This document shows, piece after piece, positions 63,800 through 64,000 of a stretch of 64,000 nt of DNA. The stretch is from NCBI RefSeq assembly GCF_024679095.1, contig NC_066515.1, forward strand, positions 22,339,717-22,403,716, in the 5' to 3' direction. The stretch is from Eriocheir sinensis (taxonomy: Eukaryota > Arthropoda > Malacostraca > Decapoda > Varunidae). Each line of letters starts with the position of its first letter. The first letter of the stretch is position 1. Made by a program: the position numbers and the translations under genes. Under the pieces are notes generated by a model that made no database searches, was not told the origin of the DNA, and worked only from the letters and a program-made list of their open reading frames with translations.

Positions 63800-64000
63800 A
63801 AAAGTTAAATTAGAACAAAGGGAAAAAAAGAGGGAAGAAAATAAGACGAAGACAAAAAAGAAGACGAAGAAGAATATAAAGACCAAAAATAAAAACAACA
63901 ACAACAGCAACAATCACTTAAGTTAATGGCGGCTTCCGTAATTAAGCTTCTTTTTTCCTCCCCTCCTCGGCGGGGTTAATGGGTGAGAGGCGAGACAAAC
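63800..64000. other. A-rich end of window, no gene
   Basis: GAAGACAAAAAAG-type purine-rich DNA, then AACAAC repeats. Nothing recognisable up to the window edge. Confidence 0.6.

Overview
The window looks like genomic DNA from an arthropod, most likely a decapod crustacean. The protein-coding exons are animal-type, with GT-AG introns. The AP-2 C-terminus is insect/crustacean-like (for example the run [20 protein letters not shown]). From about 17 kb onward the DNA is loaded with very long, almost uninterrupted (GA)n and (CA)n microsatellites, a habit of crab and shrimp genomes. I cannot name the species.

Layout. Positions 1-11938 (+ strand) hold all but the 5' end of an OCRL/INPP5B-type inositol polyphosphate 5-phosphatase gene: 15 coding exons that join in one frame for 717 codons and encode the 5-phosphatase, ASH and RhoGAP-like domains. 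Its introns carry at least five transposon remnants: a fold-back Tc1 derivative, an RTE-like LINE tail, a 1.3-kb palindromic element, a PIF/Harbinger-type MITE and a hAT-type MITE. The 3' UTR runs towards a perfect 96-bp palindrome at 12.8-12.9 kb that has AATAAA on both strands. At 14.8-16.7 kb there is a weakly supported pair of spliced exons on the + strand. The stretch 15.9-18.4 kb is a mosaic of tRNA-like SINEs, a long inverted-repeat element and an old degenerate tandem array.

The second gene is on the - strand. The last four coding exons of transcription factor AP-2 (DNA-binding basic region plus helix-span-helix dimerisation domain) lie at 36724-36606, 23802-23661, 22557-22386 and 21602-21486. 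The preceding conserved exon was not found, so the gene very probably continues beyond 64000 and the remaining 27 kb is probably AP-2 intron or upstream DNA. OCRL and AP-2 are convergent and have no evident functional link.

From 17.3 to 64 kb, about 35 dinucleotide arrays of 45-140 bp, several trinucleotide arrays, purine-only or pyrimidine-only stretches up to 1 kb, and tandem duplications of 100-160 bp account for most of the sequence and for almost all long open frames. Two CpG-dense blocks (about 57.5-59.1 and 60.7-61.9 kb) stand out.

I saw no CRISPR array, operon, phage or other prokaryote-style system and no convincing new molecular system. The most interesting single observation is a 15-nt in-frame microexon in OCRL. 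It splits the clathrin-box motif LIDLE, at the same place where human OCRL has its own small alternative exon.
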